Source of the DNA: a virus
Strand: one strand, 5' to 3'
Length of the DNA: 43,770 nucleotides
IMG/VR virus record: IMGVR_UViG_3300047388_000325
Coordinates: 1 to 43,770 of that record
Numbering within the stretch: the first letter of the stretch is position 1; each line of letters starts with the position of its first letter. Under the pieces are notes generated by a model. That model saw nothing but the letters and a program-made list of their open reading frames with translations, was not told the DNA's origin and did not search any database. Positions 25,623-32,416 of this stretch are shown here, one piece after another. Both the position numbers and the translations under genes were made by a program.

Positions 25623-25636
25623 GTTTCACGTGAAAC
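25623..25636. promoter_or_regulatory. parS: parS-like palindrome (ParB-binding site)
   Basis: GTTTCACGTGAAAC is a perfect 14-bp palindrome identical to the core of the bacterial chromosomal parS site (16-bp consensus TGTTTCACGTGAAACA); only the two outermost bases differ. No parA or parB gene is visible in the genome, so any binding would use the host ParB. It lies four bases before a promoter that overlaps a CTACA-N3-TGTAG operator. Confidence 0.65.
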
Positions 25637-25639
25637 CGC

Positions 25640-25668
25640 TCGACAATCCGGACTACATTATGTAGATA
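25640..25668 (+). promoter_or_regulatory. Promoter with overlapping operator upstream of the 25.67-kb operon
   Basis: TCGACA (25640-25645), a 17-base spacer and TAGATA (25663-25668). The palindrome CTACATTATGTAG (25653-25665) covers the spacer end and the -10 start, the same arrangement as at the Cro-like gene. Transcription would begin almost exactly at ATG 25675, implying a leaderless message. Confidence 0.5.
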
Positions 25669-25674
25669 TATGGG

Positions 25675-25899
25675 ATGGACCAGAAGCAGAAGCAAGCCGA
25701 GCGCGAGCTGTTGGAACTCATAGCGCATTGTCGTGCAACCATTGGCGCGTTCGACAACCTGATGAGGTCGCTGGACGCGACCGAGCTCGACCCGTCGGAA
25801 CTCGATGATCTGGTCACCGGTCTAGGTGCGGTGGTTGAACTCGAGCAGGCGGCGCGGCGGGGTCTCGAGAAGCTCAGAAAGCCCAAGGACGAGCCATGA
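25675..25899 (+). CDS. Small helical protein
   Basis: A 74-residue, mainly helical acidic protein (ERELLELIAHCRATIGAFDNLMRSL). It lacks a ribosome site, which fits leaderless translation from the promoter directly upstream. It overlaps the next gene by ATGA. No family recognised. Confidence 0.5.
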   Translation: MDQKQKQAERELLELIAHCRATIGAFDNLMRSLDATELDPSELDDLVTGLGAVVELEQAARRGLEKLRKPKDEP

Positions 25900-26108
25900 G
25901 CATCAAACCCGTATCTGACGAAGAGGCTGAGAGTTGCGATTACGTCATCTGCATGCGGGCCGGAACGCCGTCGATCTTCACTGACGACAAGACCGGCGTC
26001 TGCGCCCATTGCGGGCACGCCATCTTCTTCCGCCCCCACATGCCGAAGCGCCCGCCCAAAATCTGTATACAGTGCATGGTCGACATTGAGCGGGCGGGCC
26101 ATAGTTGA
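25896..26108 (+). CDS. Small zinc-ribbon protein
   Basis: A 70-residue protein with two CxxC pairs, CAHC at about residues 47-50 and CIQC near 61-64 around RPPKI, which should bind one zinc ion as a treble-clef or ribbon. It follows the previous gene with an ATGA overlap. Function unknown; such proteins often bind nucleic acids. Confidence 0.55.
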   Translation: MSIKPVSDEEAESCDYVICMRAGTPSIFTDDKTGVCAHCGHAIFFRPHMPKRPPKICIQCMVDIERAGHS

Positions 26109-26142
26109 TGCCGACGATCCCGCTATCGTGGAGGTTGTGGCT

Positions 26143-26346
26143 ATGACCACTGAGAAAATCAAAGACTGGATCGGCTGGGAAGAGGCGATCGCCCTCGTCA
26201 TGCAACGCACCGGCAAAACCCGCCGGCAAGCGAAGGTAGCGCTGGCGCAAAAGTGCCGTTCGGGAGAGTTGCGGGCGTCGGTGGTAAAGCCAGGAACCGA
26301 CGAGCACGTCAGCATCCCACCCGAAGCCTTCCCCCCAATCCACTAA
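26143..26346 (+). CDS. Small HTH-like protein
   Basis: A 67-residue protein starting at ATG 26143, about 8 bases after GGAGG. WIGWEEAIALVMQRTGKTRRQAKVALAQKCRSGELRA resembles a helix-turn-helix or SAM-like module used by phage and plasmid accessory proteins. Function unknown. Confidence 0.5.
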   Translation: MTTEKIKDWIGWEEAIALVMQRTGKTRRQAKVALAQKCRSGELRASVVKPGTDEHVSIPPEAFPPIH

Positions 26347-26357
26347 CGAGCACTTCG

Positions 26358-26804
26358 ATGGATACGTACGCCGACGGCACGCGCAGCATCACGTCAGTGC
26401 TCAGACCGAAGGGCGACGGCTGGCGCGAGATCCCGTGCGACCAGCGTGCCAGCCTGGGCTATCCGTCGCGCACGTTCTTTCACGCGAAGTCCAGCCTGGC
26501 GGTGATCAGCGCCGTCGAGGTTGCCGACGACGGCAAGGTCGACAAGGGCCCCGAGTACCACATCTCGATCAGCAAGCAGACGGTGCTCGGTCCGGCGCGC
26601 TGCGACACCAACGCGGCCAAGTGGGTACTCGCGCAGTTCGGCCTCGATGGCGCCGAGGAAGACAACCATGTGCCGCATGGGGTGGTGCGCAACTTCTGGC
26701 GTCCGGTTGCCGCGCCGCTGGTTGGCCTCGAATGCGACTGCAAGGCCGAGGAGCCGGCTATCCGCGAAGATAAGGGAGATTTCCTCTGGCGACCGTCGTC
26801 ATGA
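26358..26804 (+). CDS. Hypothetical protein
   Basis: A 148-residue protein, last of the rightward replication operon; its stop lies three bases from the stop of the converging minus-strand gene. It mixes strands and Trp residues (GDGWREIPCDQRASLGYPSRTFF; ISAVEVADDGKVDKGPEYHI). No family recognised. Confidence 0.45.
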   Translation: MDTYADGTRSITSVLRPKGDGWREIPCDQRASLGYPSRTFFHAKSSLAVISAVEVADDGKVDKGPEYHISISKQTVLGPARCDTNAAKWVLAQFGLDGAEEDNHVPHGVVRNFWRPVAAPLVGLECDCKAEEPAIREDKGDFLWRPSS

Positions 26805-26807
26805 CCC

Positions 26808-27272
26808 TCACCGCAATGGCCGCATCGAGGTGAACGGGATCATGATAATCGGCTCGATGTCGTTGCACGACTTCACCAGTCGTTTGCAGCCGGCGATCCG
26901 CATCGGTCTTGGATCGATCTCGCTCAGCGGTATCCAGACCACGCAATCGTCAAATTTGACCACAAAGATCGCGGGCACACCGAGACCGACACTCGCAAGC
27001 GACAATGCCAGCCACTTTCGGACATTGAGAAATACGACCTTGAAGGCATCGCTCGCATGGTGCCGTGTTTTGAGTTCAAGCACGCCGACCATGCGATCAT
27101 GGCGTAGCGCGTACCAGTCGATCGGCGCCAGCGCTCCGAACGAGTACAGCTTGCATTTCCACGCCGCGCTGATCTGGTCAGCCACCTCGCGCTCAGCGCG
27201 TTGGTCTTCCGGCTTGTGAAAGATCGACGAGCCGTCGAGATGAACGACGTTGGTGCGGTCGTAATAGCTCAT
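26808..27272 (-). CDS. PD-(D/E)XK nuclease-like protein
   Basis: A 154-residue protein, last in the leftward accessory operon. EREVADQISAAWKC at 27-40, then IDWYA (Asp52) and VGVLELKTR (Glu66, Lys68) fit the E...D...ExK core of PD-(D/E)XK enzymes, followed by FLNVRKWLAL as a substrate helix. Length and layout resemble small phage nucleases that cut branched or foreign DNA. Target unknown. Confidence 0.6.
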   Translation of the reverse strand: MSYYDRTNVVHLDGSSIFHKPEDQRAEREVADQISAAWKCKLYSFGALAPIDWYALRHDRMVGVLELKTRHHASDAFKVVFLNVRKWLALSLASVGLGVPAIFVVKFDDCVVWIPLSEIDPRPMRIAGCKRLVKSCNDIEPIIMIPFTSMRPLR

Positions 27273-27281
27273 AGGGTCTGG

Positions 27282-27485
27282 CTATGACCAATTTGCAATG
27301 TTGTCGAAGCGACCGGTCAGGGCGCCAATCGCCGCCATCAAGCCGATGATCACAAAAATCACCGTCAGGATGTTTTGCGGAATATGGATGCCCAGCAGGC
27401 CCAAGACCCAGATCACGACAAAATAGGCCAGCACGACGAAGGCGATCGCCAGCAAGATCGACAGGATGCGAATGAACAGGCTCAT
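27282..27485 (-). CDS. Small two-helix membrane protein
   Basis: A 67-residue hydrophobic protein with two probable transmembrane helices, about residues 4-32 and 37-56, and a short polar tail. Its start overlaps the upstream zinc-ribbon gene (ATGA). The two-helix topology is compatible with a holin, but nothing else supports lysis and no endolysin is adjacent. Confidence 0.5.
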   Translation of the reverse strand: MSLFIRILSILLAIAFVVLAYFVVIWVLGLLGIHIPQNILTVIFVIIGLMAAIGALTGRFDNIANWS

Positions 27486-27838
27486 CGTTTGCGTCCCTTT
27501 CGTTTTGCGGACTTTGCGGATTTGATCTTGCTGCTGATTTTCTGGATTTTGAGGGCCGTGCGGACCGCGTAGACCATTGCGGACGCACTTTGCATAGGCG
27601 TCGCATCTGCGGATATGGGGTTTTGTGTCGGCACTTGGCCGGTGCCCTGACAGTGTCCGCACTGGTAGCGCTGCGCTGCCAATGGATCGTCGAGCGTGTA
27701 GGCCACCAACTCGCGGGCACCGTGGCAGCATGGGCACTCGTCGTAGCCTGGTGAGAACCCCTCCCGACGAGGTTGGACCATCCGGAGCGTCGGGAGGGGC
27801 CTCGACACGGGCGTGGGATCGTGCCGAGCGGATTTCAT
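27482..27838 (-). CDS. Protein with DnaJ-type zinc ribbon
   Basis: A 118-residue protein with CPCCHGARE near residues 35-43 and QCGHCQGTGQ near 59-68. Both are CxxC(x)G pairs as in the zinc domains of DnaJ-like proteins. The C-terminus is basic. ATGA overlaps on both sides place it firmly in the leftward operon. Role unknown. Confidence 0.55.
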   Translation of the reverse strand: MKSARHDPTPVSRPLPTLRMVQPRREGFSPGYDECPCCHGARELVAYTLDDPLAAQRYQCGHCQGTGQVPTQNPISADATPMQSASAMVYAVRTALKIQKISSKIKSAKSAKRKGRKR

Positions 27839-28050
27839 GGTGTGGCGCCAGCGCGAGCGGCCGCGGCGCGTTCGTCGAGCTCGTGGTTGAGTTCATCGAC
27901 CTCGTGGTTAAGCTCATGCACTGCGGCGATGGCGCAGAGGTGCTCCTCGAGCTGAGCGACCGCCGTGTGCGCCTGCGACCAGCAGGGGTGGGTCTGCGCC
28001 ACGAAGCGGATCTGGCGGGCGAGATCGCGCAGGTCGGGTTTGTGGGTCAT
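27835..28050 (-). CDS. Small coiled-coil protein
   Basis: A 71-residue protein beginning at ATG 28050; a GTG at 28071 overlapping the SPRY gene stop is an alternative. The C-terminal half has a heptad pattern (VHELNHEVDELNHELDER), so it should form a coiled coil. Function unknown. Confidence 0.45.
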   Translation of the reverse strand: MTHKPDLRDLARQIRFVAQTHPCWSQAHTAVAQLEEHLCAIAAVHELNHEVDELNHELDERAAAARAGATP

Positions 28051-28058
28051 CGGTGCGC

Positions 28059-28829
28059 TCACGCTGGCCACCCCGCCGTGAAGCCGGCCGGCGCTGCACC
28101 AGAAAAACCAGATGGTCCAAAGTTCGCCGTCAATACGTTGCCGGCAGCTTGAACCGCGCCACCAAAGGTCAGGAACGGAACCATCGTTCCGGCTGGAATT
28201 GTTATCCCACCGACATTGGTTGCCGGATTGGCGGTGCCGCTATTGTTCCAATTCCCGACTGGCGCTTTACGGAACCAGATTTTCCGGTTGTCGACATCAA
28301 CCGCCATGCCGTAAACCACGCCGAGCACCCCGACCCCCAACGAGGCGCCCGCGCTACTCCCGTTCGTGTAGATGTTTCCAGTGGACAAATACATCAGGTC
28401 GCCGACCACCCCGCTGCCGCCGCCCATGCCGGCATAGGTCGAGGCTGGGGTGCCGATGCCTACGCCGGAGTCACCGCCAATGGTCGTGAACGTCGTCAGC
28501 GTCACCTCGAAATAATACTTGCCGGAAGTTTTTCCCGATGCAGCGGCAACGTGCGCGCCGTGATCTGTCGTGGTTCCGGTATTGGTGGCAACCAGATTGC
28601 CGCCCGATAGCGTGACGGCACTTGCGGTCGCGCCGTCCCACACCGCCATCACCACCGGCGCTACGACCCCGATGGTCTCGTACGCCACCGGCAGACCGTA
28701 GGCTGCCACCTTGGTGACGCGCATACCGATCCCATTAGGGGCCTCCGTCACCGGCGTGCCGCGCAGCGATGCGCCCGTATCCACGACGGGAAGCCCGCCG
28801 CTCGCCACCGTGATTACTGGGAGGCCCAT
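28059..28829 (-). CDS. SPRY-domain protein
   Basis: A 256-residue protein. Residues 1-60 have a GLPV motif three times (GLPVITVASGGLPVVD, YGLPVAYE). Residues about 68-250 form a SPRY/B30.2-like beta-sandwich: SGKYYFEVTL, GVGIGTPASTYAG, YGMAVDVDNRKIWFRK and MVPFLTFG occur in the expected order. SPRY domains bind proteins or sugars, and phage versions are often tied to tails. Here it is on the opposite strand to all tail genes, so it may be an exchangeable adhesion or host-interaction protein. Confidence 0.7.
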   Translation of the reverse strand: MGLPVITVASGGLPVVDTGASLRGTPVTEAPNGIGMRVTKVAAYGLPVAYETIGVVAPVVMAVWDGATASAVTLSGGNLVATNTGTTTDHGAHVAAASGKTSGKYYFEVTLTTFTTIGGDSGVGIGTPASTYAGMGGGSGVVGDLMYLSTGNIYTNGSSAGASLGVGVLGVVYGMAVDVDNRKIWFRKAPVGNWNNSGTANPATNVGGITIPAGTMVPFLTFGGAVQAAGNVLTANFGPSGFSGAAPAGFTAGWPA

Positions 28830-29063
28830 TTAAGCGCCCCCTTGTGCTGGCGGAGCCGCCCACTTGTCTTCCACCTCCGTCGCCGGCATCGCCTCCGCCG
28901 TGTTCCGATAGGCGACCCCCTTATAGCGCGCGATCTGCCAGTACTTGCCGTCCCAGCACAGCAAGTCGCCGAGGTGCGGGTCGAACGGGATGGGCGAGCC
29001 GTCGACCTCGACGATGATGGCTGGGAACGCGTCGTTGTCGCCGATATCCTTTGGCTTACCCAT
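28830..29063 (-). CDS. Small protein upstream of the SPRY gene
   Basis: A 77-residue acidic protein with a good GGGAGAAAAC site before ATG 29063. It contains GDLLCWDGKYWQIARYKG and abuts the SPRY gene with no gap. A partner or chaperone of the SPRY protein is possible. No family recognised. Confidence 0.5.
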   Translation of the reverse strand: MGKPKDIGDNDAFPAIIVEVDGSPIPFDPHLGDLLCWDGKYWQIARYKGVAYRNTAEAMPATEVEDKWAAPPAQGGA

Positions 29064-29072
29064 GTTTTCTCC

Positions 29073-29561
29073 CTACAAGGCCTGCCGCTTTTCCCACAGC
29101 GCGCGGGGGACGCCACCGGCGCCGACAGGATCACGGATGTTGCGCAACTTGACGCTGCTTTGCGCCCAACTGCCACGCGCCGGCAACTCCCTGATTTTGG
29201 CATATCCGGCAGCCACGAGACTGACACCGGTCTCGCCGGATTGATTGTAGGTGACGATGCGCCGGTATCCCATCGCTTGGGCAATGCGCCAGCACGCCCC
29301 GTACAGCGCGCTATTGGCATTGGGGCAGCCGTCGGTCGCCGTGCGGTTGACCTCGATGGTGGACCCGTCGTCAAAGGCCCGCGCCACCGGCCGCCCGCAC
29401 AGTGCAACACCGCGCAGATCGCCGTCTTGATCGACGACGCCAATGGCCCACTTGCCGCCGCGTGGGGGACTGTGGTGCCGATGGTGAAGCTCGGTAAACG
29501 CGCAAGCGTCCCGCCATGACATCGGGATAATCGCCAACCTCGTCGCCCCTTGCGGCTTCAT
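29073..29561 (-). CDS. XF1762 family protein
   Basis: A 162-residue protein. FTELHHRHHSPPRGGKWAIGVVDQDGDLRGVALCGRPVARAFDDGSTIEVNR and ALYGACWRIAQAMGYRRIVTY match the conserved core of the XF1762 family, small GNAT-like proteins common in phages and plasmids. The reaction is unknown. It starts directly at the stop of the tiny membrane gene upstream. Confidence 0.75.
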   Translation of the reverse strand: MKPQGATRLAIIPMSWRDACAFTELHHRHHSPPRGGKWAIGVVDQDGDLRGVALCGRPVARAFDDGSTIEVNRTATDGCPNANSALYGACWRIAQAMGYRRIVTYNQSGETGVSLVAAGYAKIRELPARGSWAQSSVKLRNIRDPVGAGGVPRALWEKRQAL

Positions 29562-29666
29562 CTACAACGCTCCCGTCAGCACCAGCACCATCAGCACCAC
29601 CAGCACGGCTGCGATCATCAGGCAGCGCCACAGCGCCGTATACTGCGCGTGGGTCATCCTCATCAT
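29562..29666 (-). CDS. 34-residue single-span membrane peptide
   Basis: The frame starts at 29666, overlapping the stop of the ADP-ribosyltransferase-like gene (ATGA), and ends with TAG touching the XF1762 start. Residues 16-34 (LMIAAVLVVLMVLVLTGAL) form one transmembrane helix. Exact nesting between neighbours supports translation. Function unknown. Confidence 0.45.
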   Translation of the reverse strand: MMRMTHAQYTALWRCLMIAAVLVVLMVLVLTGAL

Positions 29667-30976
29667 TGTTCCCGGTAACTCATATCCGCCAGCGAGCCCA
29701 TGGTCGGTACGGCACCAGCGAGGCCGTACTTCGCCAGGATGTGCACCTTGTCCTCAGTGCCTGGGAACATGACGTAGTTCGAGCTGAGCGGATCTTTCTT
29801 CAACTGCGCCACCCTTGCCGCGACGTCTTTGGCGATGTCAGGATTTCCCTGCTGCAGCCGCCGAAGATTATTTTCTTCGAAGGCAATCTTAGCAGCCTGC
29901 AGCCGCGACCCCTCGTCGAGGTAGCGGATACCGGGGATGCCGGCCTCTTGCATGCGCAACGAGGCATCGCGCCGGTCGTAAGAGATGAACCCGTTGTTAA
30001 TCGCGGTGCGCGGATCAGCCGGTTTGAAGTGTTCAAAGCCGCTAGGGCCCATCACGTCTTTGAGCCGAGCTTGCACATCGGGAGTCTGCTGCGCCAGCGG
30101 CGCATCCCAATTGAGCATCTCGTCCGGATGCGCCGCGATCTTGACCTCATAGGTCCGCGGGCCGACCTGAGCGCCGCTCAACAGCCGGTCTTGCGCGGAC
30201 TTCAATTGATCGACGGCCTTGACGTTGGCTGGGTTGGCGCCGGTCTCGAGAAACTTGCCGATGGCGTTGGCGGCCTGCTCGCGATCGAACCCGTACCCCT
30301 GCAGGTACTGGAAGGCCCGATGCGCCACCGGATCGTTCCCGAGCGATCGATCCAAAAACTTGTTGTAATACTGCCCGCCCTGTCCCGACACCGCTGGGTT
30401 CTCGGCAAAGTAGCCGCCTTCGCCGTACGTCTGCGCGCCCTCGCCGGTGCGCCCCCTTGCGGGGCTGAAATCAAACTTCTCGAAATCATGCGGCGAGGAG
30501 TGGTAGGCGCGGATGCCCTCTGTTGGCTGGATGATCCTCGATCCCGCTCCCGAGCCCAGCGTGACACCGCCAGCACCAACACTGCGTTTCACCCCCAACG
30601 GGTCGAACACCATGCCAGCGCCGGTCTGGATGGCCCAGTTCCGCTTGGCATCCTGCAGCGAATTGTCCCAGAACTGCGCTTCCTCCGACCCTTCCGGATA
30701 GGGGTTTGGCGGCGGCGACACCGCCATCGCCGGCATCCCAGCATAGTAGGCCACCGCATCGCCGTATTTCTTGCCGACCGTCTGGGCGATCTCGCCAGCC
30801 GTCGCCATGCCGTACAGCGACCCCATGTTCGGTGGTGCACCGCTTTGCTGCGGCGGAGCCCGCTCCTGCAGCGCTTGCGCTGCTATCGCTGCCCGCTGCC
30901 AGGGATCGAGCGGCACATCGTAGCTGTCGCCCGCCTCATCGGGCCGCGGCAGCCGTGCCAGGTCGCCCATTGCCAT
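29663..30976 (-). CDS. ADP-ribosyltransferase-like polyvalent protein
   Basis: A 437-residue protein. Residues about 155-200 (RAYHSSPHDFEKFDFS, GEGAQTYGEGGYFAENPAV) and the C-terminal end (AGIPGIRYLDEGSR about 345-358; NYVMFPGTEDKVHILAKYG about 400-418) match a phage/polyvalent-protein ADP-ribosyltransferase domain. His159 and Tyr189 are candidates for the H-Y-E type NAD site. The first 150 residues, including a hydrophobic stretch at 75-90, resemble ejection proteins, so it may be delivered with the DNA or made in the cell. Activity and target are inference. Confidence 0.6.
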   Translation of the reverse strand: MAMGDLARLPRPDEAGDSYDVPLDPWQRAAIAAQALQERAPPQQSGAPPNMGSLYGMATAGEIAQTVGKKYGDAVAYYAGMPAMAVSPPPNPYPEGSEEAQFWDNSLQDAKRNWAIQTGAGMVFDPLGVKRSVGAGGVTLGSGAGSRIIQPTEGIRAYHSSPHDFEKFDFSPARGRTGEGAQTYGEGGYFAENPAVSGQGGQYYNKFLDRSLGNDPVAHRAFQYLQGYGFDREQAANAIGKFLETGANPANVKAVDQLKSAQDRLLSGAQVGPRTYEVKIAAHPDEMLNWDAPLAQQTPDVQARLKDVMGPSGFEHFKPADPRTAINNGFISYDRRDASLRMQEAGIPGIRYLDEGSRLQAAKIAFEENNLRRLQQGNPDIAKDVAARVAQLKKDPLSSNYVMFPGTEDKVHILAKYGLAGAVPTMGSLADMSYREQ

Positions 30977-31038
30977 CAGAATTACCCCAGCTTCACTGGC
31001 CTTTCGCCGGAAAAACCCGACCTATATTTTCTCGGCCA

Positions 31039-31260
31039 TCACACACTTACCGGTTCCCAGTCGGTTGCCAGTAAGTCGGTTTGCGAGCACAGCCACGGCA
31101 CCAGGTCGCCTTGGGCCGTGAACATGAACACGTAGGGCAGCGTCATCTTGCTGTGGGCATCAGGGACCTGCAGCTCGATGTGCATGCCCTTGCCCCAGCC
31201 GCTGCGCCGGACCTTTATTCCGTCGTGCAGCTGTTTGACGGCCCAGCCGATGGTGTTCAT
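31039..31260 (-). CDS. tad2: Tad2-like anti-Thoeris protein (DUF2829)
   Basis: A 73-residue protein with a strong GGGAGG site before ATG 31260. WAVKQLHDGIKVRRSGWGKGM, then LPYVFMFTAQGDLVPW and SQTDLLATDW, match the DUF2829 family very well. A characterised member, Tad2, sequesters the cyclic ADP-ribose signal of the Thoeris defence system. It is the first gene of the leftward operon, 30 bases downstream of the palindrome CTACACTCTGTAG, so it is probably repressor-controlled. Confidence 0.8.
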   Translation of the reverse strand: MNTIGWAVKQLHDGIKVRRSGWGKGMHIELQVPDAHSKMTLPYVFMFTAQGDLVPWLCSQTDLLATDWEPVSV

Positions 31261-31289
31261 ATCTCGCCTCCCTGCCACTCCATGCCTTG

Positions 31290-31302
31290 CTACACTCTGT
31301 AG
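31290..31302. promoter_or_regulatory. CTACA-N3-TGTAG operator before the leftward operon
   Basis: CTACACTCTGTAG, a perfect palindrome with spacer CTC, lies 30 bases before the Tad2-like start. It matches the sites at the immunity region and at 25.65 and 37.8 kb. A clear -35 is not visible at the usual distance. Confidence 0.55.
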
Positions 31303-32060
31303 CAATTGGCGACCGCTGTCACGCCCCCATCAGACGGCCTCCGGCCTTACGCCCCTTGCCATGGGAGGTATTGGGGCCCCTGGCAGACACAGCTTCCGAC
31401 AAGACCTCTTCTCTTTGACTCCCCCCAGTGCTGGCCGTCTGAGGGTCTCCGCCCCGTATGGCCGCCCGTTGACCCCTAGATCGTACCCCTCAGAGGTCGG
31501 GGCTGGTGTGCCCAGAATTTCTGCCGCCGGTTGGTTATGGGTGGTGCTGGGGCCCCTGAGCGATGCGATGTGCAGAAACACCCCCTTGGTGCGGATAACT
31601 TCACCCCCCCCTACCCCCCCCTGCAAAGCATTCTTTTCAGGTCACAATGACCCCCTTCCTAGGACCAATGTCATAGGTACCGGCTACTGTGATAGCACAG
31701 TGGGTAGGGTTACCGTGTTATCAGGGATAGGACAGGGATCCGTTATACAGATGTTGTACAGGGTCATAACGGGAACACACAGCGCTATATACCGACGGAT
31801 ATGGCGTTGATCACCGCACCTATCCTTCGAGGTGTAGTCAGCTGATAGCTGGGGGGACGGCAAGCTCGGGAGCCGCGCGCGAGTAGAGTTAGGATTATTT
31901 GGTTTGTCAAGTAGTCAAACGACATAAGCTAGATCAATGGCTTAGTATGCGTTTAAGACCGTTATACACCGCCGATTCGGCGGTTGCACCGCAGCAAATC
32001 AGTGGCAGAAAGCGGCCGCAAACTATTTTTTGGACAAGTGGCAGCTGACGATGTTGGCGG
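31303..32060. other. Structured non-coding region, possible replication origin
   Basis: About 750 bases between the leftward and rightward operons with no convincing gene. TCAGACGGCC (31330-31339) pairs with GGCCGTCTGA (31433-31442), enclosing about 110 bases. C8-TA-C8 occupies 31604-31621. ACTGTG/CACAGT flank ATAG at 31686-31701, and CCGTTAT/ATAACGG at 31740-31772 form a cruciform-like repeat. Two near-matches to a DnaA box (TTATACAGA at 31743, TTATACACC at 31962) and an A/T-rich stretch at 31880-31970 follow. This would suit an origin or regulatory RNA; neither is proven. Confidence 0.4.
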
Positions 32061-32090
32061 TTGACAATGTTCACGATGTCTGCGTATTGT
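32061..32090 (+). promoter_or_regulatory. Strong promoter for the rightward small-gene region
   Basis: TTGACA (32061-32066), an 18-base spacer and TATTGT (32085-32090). It is the best sigma70 match seen in the window and faces the gene cluster beginning near 32.2 kb. No CTACA operator overlaps it, so it may act in the lysogen. Confidence 0.55.
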
Positions 32091-32187
32091 GGACATGTTG
32101 ATCCGCAGGCAGCCCCTAACTTGAACTGGCGACGCGGATTTCGGGACCGGATTGTCACCTGCGTCCAAAGCAGGAGGGATAGCCGCA

Positions 32188-32220
32188 ATGCCGCGCCAAT
32201 GCGGTGGCCCGACGGACTGA
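32188..32220 (+). CDS. Ten-residue leader peptide
   Basis: ATG 32188 lies nine bases after AGGAGGG and encodes MPRQCGGPTD before TGA. The start codon is followed at once by the stem CCGC-GCCAAT-GCGG (32191-32204). Good ribosome site plus hairpin suggest a leader peptide or translational coupling element for the operon. Confidence 0.3.
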   Translation: MPRQCGGPTD

Positions 32221-32239
32221 ACGCCACGCGCCAATGCGT
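32191..32239 (+). repeat. Two stem-loops with identical GCCAAT loop
   Basis: CCGC-GCCAAT-GCGG (32191-32204) and ACGC-GCCAAT-GCGT (32226-32239) share the six-base loop, while the outer stem base pair changes in a compensated way. They sit 100-150 bases into the transcript of the 32.06-kb promoter. Confidence 0.4.
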
Positions 32240-32416
32240 GTCCCGTCGCCGAAACAGCCGCCCCAGATGATGGCGATATTCGACGCCTTCGAGGCGTCGG
32301 CAGGCAATGCGGGCAAGTGGGAAGACGAGCGAAAGCCTCAACAGCTGGAGCAAAACCCACCCCAACATTCGTTCCTGCCGACACCTGGAAGGCTAACCAA
32401 CGGAGAACGCAGATGA
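32234..32416 (+). CDS. Possible small protein at the head of the rightward operon
   Basis: A 60-residue frame (ATG 32234; a GTG at 32204 would extend it) whose stop overlaps the next gene start as ATGA. It contains MMAIFDAFEASAGNAGKWEDER. No ribosome site is seen, so it may depend on the leader peptide upstream, or it may not be a gene. Confidence 0.35.
   Translation: MRVPSPKQPPQMMAIFDAFEASAGNAGKWEDERKPQQLEQNPPQHSFLPTPGRLTNGERR

Noticed and set aside
26062-26071. Palindrome CTGTATACAG as an operator
   Set aside because: It lies inside the zinc-ribbon coding sequence over the CxxC codons and does not match the other operators.
27282-27485. Holin
   Set aside because: Two membrane helices alone are not enough; no endolysin or spanin is adjacent and the gene is within an accessory operon.
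29371-29631. Minus-strand gene overlapping the XF1762 gene
   Set aside because: It is out of frame with the clearly recognisable XF1762 protein and Arg/Gly-rich, so it is a shadow.
31148-31810. Long open frames in the 31.3-31.8 kb region on both strands
   Set aside because: They have no ribosome sites, the products are Pro/Arg-rich without domain pattern, and they cross hairpins and C-runs. Treated as non-coding.
32000-32030. Another CCGCAAA hairpin at 32016
   Set aside because: The heptamer is present but the flanks do not pair and no GAAAGG site follows.
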